The notes beneath the pieces were generated by a model. The model had not been told where the DNA came from, did not search any database, and saw only the letters and a program-made list of their open reading frames with translations. A program made the position numbers and the translations under genes. From Spirosoma radiotolerans (lineage in GTDB: Bacteria; Bacteroidota; Bacteroidia; Cytophagales; Spirosomataceae), in NCBI RefSeq assembly GCF_000974425.1, contig NZ_CP010429.1, positions 1,674,001 to 1,738,000 on the forward strand: DNA of 64,000 bases. The letters run 5' to 3'. This document shows, piece by piece, positions 42,302 to 51,329 of this stretch. Position 1 is the first letter of the stretch. The number at the start of each line of letters is the position of its first letter.

Positions 42302-43837
42302 TTAATAGCCTGGGTTTTGCATCAGACTTGGGTTTAAATCACGCTCTTGCTGTGGAATGGGCAGCAACTCATCCTGACCCTTCGTAAACGTAGCAAAACC
42401 AGCATCGCGAGGGGCCAGTTGTGGCCCAAGATCACCCCACCGAGTCAGATCGTTCCAGCGCCATCCTTCTCCCGACAGTTCCGTGACGCGCTCGTGTTTG
42501 AGTTGGTTCAGAAACTGGTCCTGCGTTAAGCCGGGCCGGGCGGTTGAGAGTGGAGCCAGCCCCGCCCGCTGCCGAACCTGATCCACATAGGGGTAGGCCT
42601 GCGCGGTTTTGCCAGTCGCGTTCAGCGCTTCGGCATACATCAACAACACATCGGCGTAGCGAATGTAGCGCCAGTTGTTTGGTGACCGGTAACCTTCTTC
42701 ATTTTTCCAGTGGTCGTTCTGAAACTTATGGAACCAGACCCGCTTGTTGTCGGCACCGTACCGTTGCAGGAACGTTTGTCCATAAATTTGGGTGAAGGCC
42801 GGACCGCGAACGTCGGTCGAGTCAAACAAAAACGACGCTTCCAGGCGTGGGTCGCGGGTGCCGGTCTTTGTTGGTTCGTTAAACTGGTATATCGGCCAGC
42901 GGTTGGCTTCTCCATCGGACCAGCCGATGCCGGGAGGGCCAAAAAACTGTGCGAGTGACGTACCGTAGTTCTGGTTCGGGGTTTCCGTATCGTCGTCGGT
43001 GTATTCCGCCGGGTTGATCTCAAACTGCCACTCAAACACCGATTCCCGGTTGTTTTCGGTTGTAATCAGGAAGTTCTCCCGGTAATTCTGAACCAGCGCG
43101 TAAATACTTTTTCCTTCGCCATCGGCCAGCCACTGGAGGGGCGTCAGCGCTTCGGTATACTTTCGCTCCTGCAGGTAAGCTCTGGCCAGTAGGGCGTAGG
43201 CGGCACCTTTCGTGGCCCGGCCAACATCAGCTGCGCTGTAGGTCGTGGGTAGGGCACTGGCCGCCTGGGTCAGGTCCTGCTCGATTTGAGCCCAGACTTG
43301 GGCAATAGTTGCCGAACCGGGCTGATCGCCAAGCGCCGAGGGGGTCAGAATCAGCGGAACATTGCCGAAGAGCGTCACCAGGTGAAAGTAATACATAGCA
43401 CGCAGGAACTTAGCTTCGCCGATGTACCGAGCCTTTAGCGTCTCGTCCATCTGAATGCCTGGTACGTTGGCAATGACCTGATTGGCCCGATTAACGCCAA
43501 TGTAGTTGTCGTTCCAGACGCCGTAGGCATTGCCGTAGTTGTAGTCGGTGACCAGAAACCGATCCATGTTATTGAGGATACCCGGATCCGGGCTTTGACT
43601 GCGGCCTTCGTCGGAGCGGATGATGTAATAAAAGGGCATCCAGCGCGAAATGCCACCCCGGTGTGTCGTGCTGTAAATAGCATTGACACCCGCCAGCGCA
43701 TCGTCGGCCGTCCGCCAGAAGACGGCCGTGGTTACCTGGTTCGGATTGACAATATTTAGGTCCCGCTCACACCCAGCCAGAGCAGCCAGAGCGCTCAGAG
43801 CCAGGAAAATGACTTTATTTTTCATGATTCGTTTCAT
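42302..43837 (-). CDS. SusD/RagB-like nutrient-binding lipoprotein
   Basis: A 511-residue surface lipoprotein that caps the SusC transporter and binds glycans. The lipobox is A-A-L-A-G-C. The SusD fold shows as T-A-V-F-W-R-T-A-D-D-A-L-A-G-V-N near residue 45, A-K-F-L-R-A-M-Y-Y-F near 140, and the C-terminal Y-A-D-V-L-L-M-Y-A-E-A-L-N and R-Q-R-A-G-L. I chose ATG 43837 (M-K-R-I-M-K-N-K) because the longer frame would overlap the susC stop. It follows susC by 13 bases. Confidence 0.96.
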   Translation of the reverse strand: MKRIMKNKVIFLALSALAALAGCERDLNIVNPNQVTTAVFWRTADDALAGVNAIYSTTHRGGISRWMPFYYIIRSDEGRSQSPDPGILNNMDRFLVTDYNYGNAYGVWNDNYIGVNRANQVIANVPGIQMDETLKARYIGEAKFLRAMYYFHLVTLFGNVPLILTPSALGDQPGSATIAQVWAQIEQDLTQAASALPTTYSAADVGRATKGAAYALLARAYLQERKYTEALTPLQWLADGEGKSIYALVQNYRENFLITTENNRESVFEWQFEINPAEYTDDDTETPNQNYGTSLAQFFGPPGIGWSDGEANRWPIYQFNEPTKTGTRDPRLEASFLFDSTDVRGPAFTQIYGQTFLQRYGADNKRVWFHKFQNDHWKNEEGYRSPNNWRYIRYADVLLMYAEALNATGKTAQAYPYVDQVRQRAGLAPLSTARPGLTQDQFLNQLKHERVTELSGEGWRWNDLTRWGDLGPQLAPRDAGFATFTKGQDELLPIPQQERDLNPSLMQNPGY

Positions 43838-43850
43838 AAGGAAGTGGCAG

Positions 43851-46800
43851 TTATAGATCACAATTGATACCTAAGGAGATTACCCGTGGTGTAGGCCAGT
43901 GACCATTATCAACACCCCGTTCCTGAATGTTGGCCCCTGTCACGTCGGGGTCGAGTCCGGAATAGCCGGTGATTGTGAATAAATTCTGACCACTGACATA
44001 AATACGGGCACCCCGTGCGTGGAAACGATTGGCCAGCTCTTTCGGTAGGTTGTAGCCGATTTCTATGTTACGAAACCGAACGTAGGATGCGTTTTCGAGC
44101 CAACGGTCGCTGTAGGCGAGGTTATTGGAAATAATGCCCTGATCACCCGACTCCAGACCTAAACGTGGATCCGTCGTGCCGGTATTCGTGGGTGTCCACG
44201 GACTGATGTCACGGCGGAAGTTGGTATTCTGGTAGCTATCCAGAATACGCCGGACATCGTTGTACACGGTGTAGCCGAACGTGCCCACTAATTGGATGTT
44301 CAACGAAAAGTTCTTGTAGGATCCGTTGAACTGCGCTCCGGCCTGCAACGTAGGCCAGGGAGAAGTAACAAACTGCCGATCGTTAACGTCAATCCGGCCG
44401 TCATTGTTGGTATCTACATACCGAATGTCTCCTGGCTTCGCAAAAGGCTGTACGAGTGAGCCATCCGCTCCGCGATAGTTGTTAATTTCTTCCTGACTTT
44501 GGAACAGGCCGTTCGATTTGAGCACAAACCACTGTCCAATAGGATTTCCTACCTGCGAACGGGTGTTGCCGCTGACGATGTAATTAATGCCCTGCCCCTG
44601 ATTGCCGACGCTTTCAACCCGGTTTTTAATCGTGGTGAAGTTTCCCGATACATCCCACTTAAAGGCATGTTTCGTGCTACGATACGTGGCGGCAAACTCA
44701 ATGCCCCGGTTGCGGATCGAGGCCGTGTTGACGTACGGATTACCGCGCAGGTTACCCAAATATCCTGGTACTGTCAGGTTCAGAATGGCATTCGACGATA
44801 GGGAATTATAGACGTTGATCTCGGTGAAAATCCGGTTGTTCAGGAAACTGGCCGTGACACCGACGTTCTGTTGGATTCGCTGTTCCCATCGTATATCCGG
44901 GTTCGACAGTTGGGCCTGATAGGCACCAACGTTAGCCGCTTGGTCCGTGCCGAAAATGGCTCGTGGGTTGCTGTTGATATAAGCTGTATAGGGAAATGAA
45001 CCTAGCGTTGGCACGACGATACCTAACTTACCATACGACACATTCAGCTTTAACTCCGAAATCCAGTCGACGTGGAAAAACTTCTCCTGGCTGATGCGCC
45101 AGGCCGCTGCTACAGATGGAAAAAAGCCCGTTCGGTTGCTGGCCCCGAAACGCGAGTCCTGATCGACACGCCCGGTCAGGGTTAGCAGGTACCGATCACC
45201 ATACGTATAATTGATCCGACCGAGATAGCCCAGAATGCGGTAATAATCGGGTGTTCCCCCGGCCGAATTCGAGATACCCGTAGCTGCCCCGATGGTCGTG
45301 AAATACTGTCCGCCTGCATAACCCAGATTGGTTCGTGAACCGGACGTTATATCGCTGCGGGTCGTCTGCTGGCTGATACCGACTACGCCGTTAATATTGT
45401 GCGCTCCAAACGTCCGGTTAAAATTCAGTGTGTTCTCGAACAGAAAGCTTCTGTATTGCGACCGATCTTCGCCGACCGATGTTGGAACGGGAGCCGCATT
45501 GTATTGAAATACACCCAGATACCGCAGGTTTTGGTTATAACTAAAGTTAGCGTCCAGGCCCGCGTTGAAGCGGTAACTCAGCCAGTCGGCGAATTTATAC
45601 TCGACATAGCCGTTGCCAACAAGCCGGGCAACGTTGGTCCGGCTGGGGGCCAGGCTACGGGCTGCTACGGGGTTAAAGGCGTAACTCACCGCGTTGAACG
45701 AGCCAATTCCGTAGCCCAGCGGGTTCGTCGGACTGATGTAACTCGGATCCTGAACCGGAATGACGGGCAGGTTATAGGCCATGTCGTAAATTGGATTCGT
45801 ACCGGCTGGTTGGTTCTGGGTATTTGAGTTGGTCAGCACGAGGTTTTCGCCCACTGTAAACCGGTTTAGTACGCTGCGGGTGTTGATTCGCAGGCTGGCC
45901 CGGTTGAAGTTGCTGCCGATGACATAACCGGTATTGTTGAAGTAGCTCCCTGAAATATAGTATTGCCCTGTTTTTGTTCCGCCCGACAGGTTGATGTTGT
46001 AATTCTGTAAACTACCCGTTCGGAGTACCTGGTCCTGCCAGTCGGTGTTTACATTTGGGTTGAATGTAGCCTCCGCCACGCTGCTTAGTGGTGCCTGACC
46101 TGCGTTCTGGTACTGTTGCCGCTGCGTAGCGGCAAACTCGGATGCATTCATAACATCCCAGCGTTTGTACGCTTGCTGTACGCCATATTTAGCCGAAAAC
46201 GACACTCGGGCTGGTCCTTCCTTGCCTTGTCTGGTTGTGACAATGATGACGCCATTGGCCGCCCGTGATCCATAAATGGCAGCCGCCGATGCATCTTTCA
46301 AAATCTGGATAGACTCAATATCATCCGAGTTGAGCGTTGGGTTGGCGTCGGCAATCATGCCATCAACTACGTAAAGCGGGTCTGTATTCAGGAAACTGGC
46401 TACGCCCCGTATCTGGATGGACGCCTGTTGACCAGGTACGCCTGTATTCCGTACCGTTACGCCCGGCGCTAGCCCCTGAATGGACTCCGGCAGCGACTGG
46501 GCCGTTACCCGGTTGGCTTCGGTAGGATTGATGACGTCGTTGGCCCCGGTTACGTCCCGCTTGCGTACAGCCTGATAACCAATCACGACCACCTCGTTTA
46601 ACTCGGTAGCATTGGGAACTAGCCTGACATCAACCGTGCTACGGTTATTGACCGCCACATCCTGCGTTGTGTAGCCAATAAAGGAGAACGTCAGCGTAGC
46701 ATTTCCGTCAGGTACCGATAGCGTATAGACCCCTTCGGCATTGGTTGTCGTACCAGTCGTTGTTCCTTTCAAAACAACGGTAACACCAGGCAGCGGGCTG

Positions 46801-47303
46801 CCCGTTTCATCAAGTACGCGTCCGGTAACCGTACTGGCAACCTCGGCCTTCGCCGAAACGACATCGCTGCTCAGCGATGCAAGCGATACGCTGGCCGAGT
46901 TGTCAACAGGGGCGGCTTTATCGGCCTTTGGGGAAGCCCCCTGAATGACAAAAAGCTTGTCTTTTACTTTGCGATAGCGTAATCCCTGCGCGTCTATCAG
47001 TTGCGTTAAGGCTTGTTCGAGCGAGAGGCCATCCAGATCGACTTCGGTCTGGCGTCCGGCCAGCAACTGCTCATCGTAGGCCACGCTGACATTGAATCGT
47101 CGTTCGAGCTCGGTCAGTGCTTTCTTAAGGGACCGGCTACGGCGGTTGTGCTGAAGGGGCGATCCATCGGGTGTAGGCGGGCGTTGGTTTGTTGTACGTT
47201 CAATGGGTGGCTGCGCGCGGGTGAGCAACTGCGCTACGGCCGGTTGAGGCATGGTATAAACCCCGACCAACAGCATTGGAAAAAAAAGATACTGGTTTTT
47301 CAT
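43851..47303 (-). CDS. SusC/RagA TonB-dependent transporter with STN domain
   Basis: A 1150-residue outer-membrane transporter. In order: signal peptide, an STN domain (about 58-122; L-K-K-A-L-T-E-L-E-R-R-F-N-V-S-V-A), a CarboxypepD_reg-like domain (about 158-235; V-T-G-R-V-L-D-E-T-G-S-P-L-P-G-V-T-V), a plug with V-V-I-G-Y-Q and the S-A-A-A-I-Y-G-S-R-A-A-N-G-V-I-I-V-T-T signature, then a large barrel. The STN domain is the feature of transporters that signal to FecR/ECF sigma pairs, both encoded directly upstream. It imports oligosaccharides with SusD using TonB energy. Confidence 0.97.
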   Translation of the reverse strand: MKNQYLFFPMLLVGVYTMPQPAVAQLLTRAQPPIERTTNQRPPTPDGSPLQHNRRSRSLKKALTELERRFNVSVAYDEQLLAGRQTEVDLDGLSLEQALTQLIDAQGLRYRKVKDKLFVIQGASPKADKAAPVDNSASVSLASLSSDVVSAKAEVASTVTGRVLDETGSPLPGVTVVLKGTTTGTTTNAEGVYTLSVPDGNATLTFSFIGYTTQDVAVNNRSTVDVRLVPNATELNEVVVIGYQAVRKRDVTGANDVINPTEANRVTAQSLPESIQGLAPGVTVRNTGVPGQQASIQIRGVASFLNTDPLYVVDGMIADANPTLNSDDIESIQILKDASAAAIYGSRAANGVIIVTTRQGKEGPARVSFSAKYGVQQAYKRWDVMNASEFAATQRQQYQNAGQAPLSSVAEATFNPNVNTDWQDQVLRTGSLQNYNINLSGGTKTGQYYISGSYFNNTGYVIGSNFNRASLRINTRSVLNRFTVGENLVLTNSNTQNQPAGTNPIYDMAYNLPVIPVQDPSYISPTNPLGYGIGSFNAVSYAFNPVAARSLAPSRTNVARLVGNGYVEYKFADWLSYRFNAGLDANFSYNQNLRYLGVFQYNAAPVPTSVGEDRSQYRSFLFENTLNFNRTFGAHNINGVVGISQQTTRSDITSGSRTNLGYAGGQYFTTIGAATGISNSAGGTPDYYRILGYLGRINYTYGDRYLLTLTGRVDQDSRFGASNRTGFFPSVAAAWRISQEKFFHVDWISELKLNVSYGKLGIVVPTLGSFPYTAYINSNPRAIFGTDQAANVGAYQAQLSNPDIRWEQRIQQNVGVTASFLNNRIFTEINVYNSLSSNAILNLTVPGYLGNLRGNPYVNTASIRNRGIEFAATYRSTKHAFKWDVSGNFTTIKNRVESVGNQGQGINYIVSGNTRSQVGNPIGQWFVLKSNGLFQSQEEINNYRGADGSLVQPFAKPGDIRYVDTNNDGRIDVNDRQFVTSPWPTLQAGAQFNGSYKNFSLNIQLVGTFGYTVYNDVRRILDSYQNTNFRRDISPWTPTNTGTTDPRLGLESGDQGIISNNLAYSDRWLENASYVRFRNIEIGYNLPKELANRFHARGARIYVSGQNLFTITGYSGLDPDVTGANIQERGVDNGHWPTPRVISLGINCDL

Positions 47304-47336
47304 AGGATGAGAGATAGGAAAATGAGTCTGGTTAAA

Positions 47337-48407
47337 TCATGGGTTGTGGCGTAAACGGATTCGGTCGCCATTGCGCTGAACCGTTAGGTCGAATGTGAGC
47401 GAAAGGGTGGTTAGCAGCGTTTCGATGCTTTGATCGGAGAGGTTACCCGTAAACCGTCGACTAGCCAGATCGCTATCTTCAAAGACGACTTCAAGGCCAT
47501 AGGTATCGCGAAGCTGCTGGGCAATATCACTCAGGGGTGTATCGTCGAAAGCAAACTGGTGTTCGACCCACGATGTGTGTAGTTGCGGTTTCTCGGGTTT
47601 GACCACTACCGTTTCGATGTTGGGCTGGCTGGCCGCAAACTGGCCGGGTTTCATGTCGATTACCCGCCCCGACGGCTCATTGGGCTTGGATAGCTGCACT
47701 CGCCCCTCGATCAGCGTAACGGCCGTATTGCCCCGCCGGGTGTTGACATTAAACTGCGTTCCCAGCACCGTAATGTCCAGGCCCGGCGTATGGGTCACAA
47801 ACTTTATCCGGCCACTCGGGCTTTTCTTTTTGGTGACAGTAAAGAAGCCTTCGCCATCGAGCCAGACCTCGCGCGACTGATTGTCGTTCCATCTATCCGT
47901 ATAGGTGAGCGTCGTATTCCCATTCAGTAACACGCGTGAGCCATCCGGCAGCGTTACGCTTCGATTTTCGCCAAAAGCCGTATGAATGCGCATTTGTCTG
48001 GGCATTAGCTGGTAGTAGACCAAGCCACCCGCCAGTAGCAGCAAGCCCGTTAAGGAAGCCGCCGTCTGCCAACCGAAAGCAGTTCGCCCGGTGGTGAACC
48101 GTTGCCAGACCGTAAGGGGCCGAACAGGGATCGACGTAGCTTTCTGGTTGTCAAAGGCCTGATCGAGAACCTGCCAGATTCGTTGCTGGCTGGCGTCCGT
48201 TAGGTCGTCATAGCGAGCATGAAGGTGGAGTAGTAGGGAGGCTGCCTCGTCAATAAGGCCCTGTTGTTCGGGATGCCTGAGCATGATGCCGTGCCAGAAC
48301 GTCATCCGTTGCTCATCGGGCTCGAAGACCCATTGCCGAAACGAGTCATCCAGCACAAAATCGTGAAGTGAATACTGACTGTAATCAGGTTGTTGAGCGG
48401 AATTCAT
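47337..48407 (-). CDS. FecR-type anti-sigma factor
   Basis: A 356-residue inner-membrane regulator. The cytoplasmic N-terminus (about 1-105) would hold the sigma factor, one TM helix lies at about 112-130 (A-A-S-L-T-G-L-L-L-L-A-G-G), and the periplasmic FecR domain follows (T-A-F-G-E-N-R-S-V-T-L-P-D-G-S-R-V-L-L-N-G-N-T). A C-terminal STN-like segment (D-I-A-Q-Q-L-R-D-T-Y-G-L-E-V-V-F) may contact the SusC STN. ATG 48407 was preferred over the start at 48431. It is followed by susC after 33 bases. Confidence 0.93.
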   Translation of the reverse strand: MNSAQQPDYSQYSLHDFVLDDSFRQWVFEPDEQRMTFWHGIMLRHPEQQGLIDEAASLLLHLHARYDDLTDASQQRIWQVLDQAFDNQKATSIPVRPLTVWQRFTTGRTAFGWQTAASLTGLLLLAGGLVYYQLMPRQMRIHTAFGENRSVTLPDGSRVLLNGNTTLTYTDRWNDNQSREVWLDGEGFFTVTKKKSPSGRIKFVTHTPGLDITVLGTQFNVNTRRGNTAVTLIEGRVQLSKPNEPSGRVIDMKPGQFAASQPNIETVVVKPEKPQLHTSWVEHQFAFDDTPLSDIAQQLRDTYGLEVVFEDSDLASRRFTGNLSDQSIETLLTTLSLTFDLTVQRNGDRIRLRHNP

Positions 48408-48490
48408 AACAGGATACTGGCGGAAGTACACTCAACAAAGAGCCATACTTCACTAATTATCCCTCGGTATCCCTGCTTTTTTACTAAACT

Positions 48491-49087
48491 TTATCGAATG
48501 AGTGCTAATAGTAAGAATACGGCCTGCACTGGCATTCGTTTTTGGAGAGACGCAATGGCTTTGTACACGATTTTATAGACCGATGTTTGTTCGATGCCCA
48601 TGATTCCGGCGATTTCTTCGTAGCTGAGGTTATCGAAGTATTTCAGAAAAAGAGCTTCTTTTTGCCGGGCGGGGAGGTTGTTCAGTTCCGAAAGCAAAAG
48701 TGCCGACTGCTCCTGCGAGATCTGCCGATCGAGCCAGGTTGGTTCGTACTGAAACTCGATAGTGAAGTCAAGCGTATCCAGTTCATGATCAAACCGTTGT
48801 TCATTGGTCAGCTTACGGACAATGTCCCGGCGCAGGGAGCGCATCAGGTAAAACTTAATGGAGTCGGTGCGGCCCAAACGCTCGCGGGTCTCCAGAATAG
48901 TCAGAAAAAGATCTTGCAGGCAGTCCTCGGTCAGCTCCCGATTCTGGGCAATCTTAAAGCCATAATTGTACAATGTCGGCGCGTATTTGCTGTACAGATA
49001 CGCATACGCGTGCTTGCTGCCACCCAGGAAATCGTCCCACAGGGCAGCGTCAGTGGTATACAGGTAAGCAGTCGTTGAGGCCTCCAA
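48491..49087 (-). CDS. ECF RNA polymerase sigma factor
   Basis: A 198-residue group 4 sigma factor. Region 2 has Y-L-Y-S-K-Y-A-P-T-L-Y-N-Y-G and the helix E-D-C-L-Q-D-L-F-L-T-I-L near residue 55. Region 4 has L-P-A-R-Q-K-E-A-L-F-L-K-Y-F-D-N-L-S-Y-E-E-I-A followed by V-Y-K-I-V-Y-K-A. An extra hydrophobic C-terminus (V-Q-A-V-F-L-L-L-A-L-I-R) is present. It lies 83 bases upstream of fecR and should direct transcription of the susCD genes. Confidence 0.94.
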   Translation of the reverse strand: MEASTTAYLYTTDAALWDDFLGGSKHAYAYLYSKYAPTLYNYGFKIAQNRELTEDCLQDLFLTILETRERLGRTDSIKFYLMRSLRRDIVRKLTNEQRFDHELDTLDFTIEFQYEPTWLDRQISQEQSALLLSELNNLPARQKEALFLKYFDNLSYEEIAGIMGIEQTSVYKIVYKAIASLQKRMPVQAVFLLLALIR

Positions 49088-49249
49088 GTTGATCCGTTGA
49101 GTTACTGGAAAATTAAATTTACTACTCTTTATGGGAATAGTAATGTTTACTAGAGTGAAAGCGCGGGTTCGCGTTTGTTAACGCCGTTTGAGTAACCGCT
49201 TTTCATGGCTATGGTACCCGTACAATCTTCATCGGTAGAAGACAGATAC

Positions 49250-50566
49250 CTACCTCAACACCCAGTTCAAGGCCATGACTCCTGCCAGACCCGAAACCGA
49301 AACCAGCGTTTCCATGATGGACCAGGTTTTCAGGGTGTCGGCCATCGACAGTTGAAAGTACTCCCGAAAGAGCCAGAAACCTGTATCGTTGACGTGGGAA
49401 AACATCATACTTCCCGCCCCGATGCTCAGCACCATCAAATTGGGCTCAACACCGGACGCGGTCAGGAGCGGGGCCACGAATCCGGCCGTCGTGATTCCCG
49501 ATACCGTCGATGAACCCACGCATACCCGAATAAGGGCGGCCATGCCCCAGGCCAGTACGTACGGGTGCAGGGTGGAGTCACGCATTAGATCGGCCACCGC
49601 CTGGTTTACGCCCCCATCCGTTAACACTTGTTTGAGCGCACCCGCCCCACCAAAGATCAGGAAAAGCATGGCAACATCTTTGACTGAATCGGCCAGCATA
49701 GCCGTTACGACCGGCATGGGTTTGCCCAGCCGAAGCCCCAGCGTAACGCTTGCCACCATGACGGCACAGAACATGCTCACAACGGGCTCGCCGATAAAAA
49801 GCAGGACTTGCTGACCGACTGAACCGATGGGTAACAACGGGCTCACAACCGTACTGAAACCAATGAGCAGAATGGGCAAAAGAACCGTCAGGAAACTTAC
49901 CGTGGCTGAAGGCATTTGGTCGTCGGGTAAGTCGGCCGCAATGAAGGCGGGGTTGGGTAAGGTAGTGTAGCGTTTCAGCGTACTCCCAAACAGCGCCCCC
50001 GATACGAGAATGGCCGGAATGGAAACGATGATGCCGTAAAAGAGCGTCAGACCCATGTCGGCATTGAATTGCTTGAGAATCGCCAGTGGGGCCGGGTGGG
50101 GTGGAAGGTACCCCTGGGTCACCGACAGGGACGCCAGCATTGGCAGGCCAATGTACAGGGCGGGTAATTTGTAGCGGTAGGCCACCGTGATTACGAGCGG
50201 TGCCAGCAGCATAAACCCAACCGAATAGAAAAGGGGTAAGCCCACAATGAAGCCCGTTATCAAAAAGGCCCAGCGGGCATGCCGGGTTCCGACAAGCGTC
50301 ATCATATTCACGGCAATTCGTTGGGCCGCGCCACTCTGAGCGACCAGTTTACCCAACATGGCTCCCAAAGCGATAATGGCCGTGATCGAGCCAAGCGTTC
50401 CACCAATACCTTTCTGGATGGCATCCAGTACGGCCAGAGGGGCTAGTCCCAGCGCCAGACCAACGCCCAGCGATACGACCAGAAAAGCCAGAAATGCGTG
50501 TAGGCGAACAACTGAAATAAGCGCAATCAGGACCAGAATGCCGAGGAGGGTAATGGTTAGGGGCAT
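49250..50566 (-). CDS. GntP-family gluconate/hexonate permease
   Basis: A 438-residue inner-membrane symporter with 12-14 hydrophobic segments. Family signs are G-V-G-L-A-L-G-L-A-P near residue 35, G-L-P-L-F-Y-S-V-G-F near 108, P-H-P-A-P near 156, and near the end C-V-G-S-S-T-V-S-G-I-T-T and F-S-H-V-N-D-T-G-F-W-L. It imports gluconate or related sugar acids. A uxuA remnant on the same strand 4 kb upstream suggests the region once held a hexuronate pathway. Confidence 0.94.
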   Translation of the reverse strand: MPLTITLLGILVLIALISVVRLHAFLAFLVVSLGVGLALGLAPLAVLDAIQKGIGGTLGSITAIIALGAMLGKLVAQSGAAQRIAVNMMTLVGTRHARWAFLITGFIVGLPLFYSVGFMLLAPLVITVAYRYKLPALYIGLPMLASLSVTQGYLPPHPAPLAILKQFNADMGLTLFYGIIVSIPAILVSGALFGSTLKRYTTLPNPAFIAADLPDDQMPSATVSFLTVLLPILLIGFSTVVSPLLPIGSVGQQVLLFIGEPVVSMFCAVMVASVTLGLRLGKPMPVVTAMLADSVKDVAMLFLIFGGAGALKQVLTDGGVNQAVADLMRDSTLHPYVLAWGMAALIRVCVGSSTVSGITTAGFVAPLLTASGVEPNLMVLSIGAGSMMFSHVNDTGFWLFREYFQLSMADTLKTWSIMETLVSVSGLAGVMALNWVLR

Positions 50567-50869
50567 GGCAGGAATAAGGAAGCTACCCTACAAAGCACAG
50601 GAGATGGTTTTCTCTAATGCAACGGTCCACGGGTTGTCGGCAAGCAGGCTCTGATTGTTCCTTTTTTGCCCAAACAAATGCGCTAGCTGCAACCAGAAAA
50701 TTTACAAATGTAGCCTTATAATCTAACCTATAAGAATGACACAGTTATATGCTAAATGCTTGATTTTTAAATGTTTACCGTTGGATAAAGGATATTAATT
50801 CTGTGATTATTTACATCCCTACTTTGTCTAAGGAAATAATCAATAACCAGTTTATTAACGCAAAAGATT
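50567..50869. other. 303-base AT-rich spacer, divergent promoters
   Basis: Separates the GntP gene from the plus-strand S8 module. A weak -7-like TACTTTG at 50820-50826 lies 44 bases before the first ATG of the module. No gene or strong repeat is seen. Confidence 0.4.
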
Positions 50870-51280
50870 ATGGAAACAGAAAGCATAACCCTGCAGGAGC
50901 AGGCACCAAAAACCGTAATGGCTGGCAGCAATTTGCCTGAGCAAATTCAGGATGCCAAACCCGCTGGGCACCCGACTGCTCCTTTGGATACGGTCGCCAA
51001 TTTAAGTCCGGCAACCTTCTCCACGTTTTTCACGTGGCGGGGCAATGGCCTGGTCAACGTTCGAGCTCTGGACGCGCGAATTACCGCCAACTCACGGGTA
51101 TTTGTCTCGATCAGCGAGTTCAACTCCGATGCTCGTCAGAACCGATTTATTGGCAATGCGTCAATGAGTGTGCTCAACGTTAGCCCCTTTAACGGTGGCT
51201 TCTGGGCGCGGATAAATGTGAATTTCAGTCAAGCCCTGAATGTACGTTTGGACGTGCTTGTAGACCCATCCGGGATTTAA
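50870..51280 (+). CDS. small protein heading the S8 protease module, unrecognised
   Basis: A 136-residue protein with no signal peptide or membrane helix and no family I recognise. The first 45 residues are polar and Pro/Ala-rich (L-P-E-Q-I-Q-D-A-K-P-A-G-H-P-T-A-P). The rest alternates strands: T-F-S-T-F-F-T-W-R-G-N-G, V-N-V-R-A-L-D-A-R-I-T, R-V-F-V-S-I-S-E-F and F-W-A-R-I-N-V-N-F, suggesting a small beta-sandwich. It is 49 bases upstream of the active S8 gene on the same strand, so co-transcription is likely. It could be a substrate, chaperone or partner of the proteases; that is inference. Confidence 0.6.
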   Translation: METESITLQEQAPKTVMAGSNLPEQIQDAKPAGHPTAPLDTVANLSPATFSTFFTWRGNGLVNVRALDARITANSRVFVSISEFNSDARQNRFIGNASMSVLNVSPFNGGFWARINVNFSQALNVRLDVLVDPSGI

Positions 51281-51329
51281 ATCGTAGTTCCCTTTCCTCT
51301 TTATTATCTAAACCAAAAAAGTTAAAGTC

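Noticed and set aside
50870-51280. Idea that the small protein is a RiPP precursor processed by the S8 protease, as in cyanobactin loci
   Set aside because: No modification enzymes, core repeats or leader motif are visible nearby.
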